From an uncultured Xanthobacteraceae bacterium (GTDB lineage: Bacteria > Pseudomonadota > Alphaproteobacteria > Rhizobiales > Xanthobacteraceae), in assembly GCA_955652195.1 (NCBI GenBank), contig CATPBC010000341.1:1-6397 (forward strand): DNA of 6,397 nucleotides, in the 5' to 3' direction. The notes beneath the pieces are model-generated. The model was not told where the DNA came from, ran no database searches, and worked only from the letters and a program-made list of their open reading frames with translations. The position numbers and the translations under genes were made by a program. Every line of letters starts with the position of its first letter. The stretch's first letter is position 1. Below, in pieces: positions 5,178-6,397 of this stretch.

Positions 5178-5204
5178 GCGCGCCGTTTCATTGCAACGGC
5201 GTGC
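5178..5204 (+). terminator. Hairpin after the small membrane protein gene
   Basis: GCGCGCCGTT (5178-5187) pairs with AACGGCGTGC (5195-5204) over 10 bp, including one G-T pair, around a 7-base loop. No T run follows, so it is not a classical intrinsic terminator. It may weaken, stabilise or end the SOS transcript before dnaE. The remainder of the 183-base gap shows no gene, and I see no convincing separate dnaE promoter. Confidence 0.35.
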
Positions 5205-5327
5205 CGGGGATAGCGGGCATAGTGATGAAAAGCCGTTGCCCGTGGGCCGAGAATCGCGTCGCTCTGTTTTGGGCACGCGTAGGTTTGCGTGATCGCCACC
5301 CAGCGAACGCCAGATGGATCCCATTTA

Positions 5328-6397
5328 ATGCCCGCCGAACCGGCTTTTGTGCATCTACACGTTCATTCGGCCTATTCGCTGCTCGAAGGAGCGCTGACGA
5401 TTGCGCGCTTGGCCGAGCTCGCCAAGCAAGACCGCCAGCCCGCGCTCGCTCTGACCGACACCGACAATATGTTCGGTGCGCTCGAATTCTCGGAAAAACT
5501 GGCTGGCTACGGCATTCAGCCGATCGTCGGCTGCGCGATGGCGGTCGACTTTGGCGATTTGGAAATGCGCAACGCGGCTGCCGAACAGGCTTTCCCGCGC
5601 CTTGTGTTACTCGCGGCCGACGAACAGGGTTACCGCAGCCTGATGCGACTATGCTCGCGCGCCTATCTTGAGACCGAGTCGCAGCAGCGGCCGCACGTTA
5701 AAATCAGCTGGCTCACTGATGGCACCGACGGCCTGATCGCGCTTTCCGGCGGGCCGAGCGGGTCGCTCGATGGCACAATCGTCAGCGGACAGAACCCGAT
5801 CACGCTGGCGCGCTGCGAAACATTGCAGCAGCTCTTCGCCGACCGCTTCTACATAGAATTGCAACGCCACGGCATGCCAAGCGAGCGGTTGGCGGAGCCC
5901 CAGCTGATCGATCTCGCCTATGCGCGCGGTCTGCCGCTCGTGGCGACCAACGAGCCGTTCTTTGCGGCGCGCGAGGACTACGAGGCGCACGACGCGCTTC
6001 TCTGCATCGCGGAAGGCAAGCCGATCGCCGATTCCGACCGCCGGCAGCTGACGCCGGAGCACCGCTTCAAAACCCGCGCCGAAATGGCGGCTTTGTTTGC
6101 CGACCTGCCGGAGGCGCTGGCGACCACGGTGGAAATTGCGCAGCGCTGTGTCTTCCGGCCGTGCACTCTGGCGCCGATCCTGCCGCGCTTCGCCGCGGGA
6201 CGGGGCGGGCGCTCTGCCGAGGCGAGTCCAGGAATACCTGCCGCACACCCGAGCCAAAACCAACCAAACCGAGACCAACCGAACCAAGACGCATCCGAGG
6301 CCGCCGAGGGACAGGAGCTCCGCCGCGCCGCGCGATCGGGCCTGGAACAGCGCTTGGCGCGCTACGGCACCGCGCCAGGCCACAGCGTCGAGGATTA
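5328..6397 (+). CDS. dnaE: DNA polymerase III alpha subunit, N-terminal part (3' end outside window)
   Basis: Catalytic subunit of the replicative polymerase; 357 of roughly 1150-1200 residues are visible. The N-terminal PHP domain starts with FVHLHVHSAYSLLEGALTI (residues 7-25), followed by ALALTDTDNMFGALEFSEKL, GIQPIVGC, RFYIELQRHG (173-182), PLVATNEPFF and HDALLCIAEGK. The start of the polymerase core is near PILPRF (283-288). This is the DnaE1 type; the error-prone DnaE2 of the SOS mutasome has a different N-terminus. The first PHP motif keeps HLHVHS, unlike the degenerate E. coli sequence, so some metal binding may remain, although ATNEPFF lacks the usual His. An unusual linker at about 289-328 is rich in Asn, Gln, Pro and Glu. 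The ATG at 5328 is preceded weakly by ATGGA; a GTG at 5289 would add 13 residues. The frame is open to the window end. Confidence 0.96.
   Translation, partial: MPAEPAFVHLHVHSAYSLLEGALTIARLAELAKQDRQPALALTDTDNMFGALEFSEKLAGYGIQPIVGCAMAVDFGDLEMRNAAAEQAFPRLVLLAADEQGYRSLMRLCSRAYLETESQQRPHVKISWLTDGTDGLIALSGGPSGSLDGTIVSGQNPITLARCETLQQLFADRFYIELQRHGMPSERLAEPQLIDLAYARGLPLVATNEPFFAAREDYEAHDALLCIAEGKPIADSDRRQLTPEHRFKTRAEMAALFADLPEALATTVEIAQRCVFRPCTLAPILPRFAAGRGGRSAEASPGIPAAHPSQNQPNRDQPNQDASEAAEGQELRRAARSGLEQRLARYGTAPGHSVED

Noticed and set aside
5117..5671. 184-aa + strand open frame overlapping the start of dnaE
   Set aside because: It is in a different frame from dnaE, rich in Arg and Ala with no motif, and begins inside the small membrane protein gene; shadow frame.
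5649..6383. Long 244-aa open frame on the - strand opposite dnaE
   Set aside because: It lies wholly antisense to a well-supported dnaE, and its Arg/Ala/Gly-rich sequence is the usual mirror of GC-rich coding DNA; no domain seen.
5328..6397. The idea that the LexA boxes mark an error-prone dnaE2 (imuA-imuB-dnaE2) cassette
   Set aside because: The N-terminus FVHLHVHSAYSLLEGAL and TDTDNMFGALEFS are DnaE1-type, and no imuA or imuB lies upstream.

Overview
The window looks like a chromosomal segment of an alphaproteobacterium of the order Hyphomicrobiales (Rhizobiales), most like the Bradyrhizobium / Rhodopseudomonas / Xanthobacteraceae side. The reasons are the proS - lolC/E - lolD - dnaE gene order, the short-type ProRS, a DUF3551 secreted protein, a RIME-like palindrome and a LexA operator of the alphaproteobacterial GTTC-N7-GTTC type. 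This placement is inferred from family knowledge, not from a search.

Left part (1-2935, + strand): the 3' end of proS (prolyl-tRNA synthetase), then lolC/E (a single LolC/LolE-type permease) and lolD (its ATPase), 9 bases apart. Together the last two form the inner-membrane complex that hands mature lipoproteins to the LolA carrier.

Middle part (2936-4986): an accessory strip of small and broken genes. It holds a RIME-like palindrome just after lolD and two small secreted Cys-containing proteins on the - strand (DUF3551 and a 74-aa six-Cys protein). Next come two gene remnants not previously obvious as ORFs: a response-regulator receiver domain cut by a TAG (- strand) and the C-terminal third of an IS1595/ISXO2-type transposase cut by a TAA (+ strand). 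Three short Hyphomicrobiales-type hypothetical genes follow (60 aa +, about 110 aa -, 64 aa +), then a probable frameshifted remnant.

Right part (4987-6397, + strand): the most interesting locus. A good sigma70-type promoter (TTGACC, 17 bp, TATGTT) carries two back-to-back LexA boxes, GAAC-N7-GAAC and GTTC-N7-GTTC, separated by 3 bp and covering the spacer and -10. Nineteen bases downstream, behind a Shine-Dalgarno, starts a 32-aa single-span membrane protein. I infer an SOS-induced small membrane protein, comparable in design (not demonstrated homology) to the Caulobacter division inhibitor SidA. After a 183-base gap with a hairpin, dnaE (replicative DNA polymerase III alpha, N-terminal 357 residues) begins and runs off the window. 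Whether dnaE shares the SOS promoter is open.
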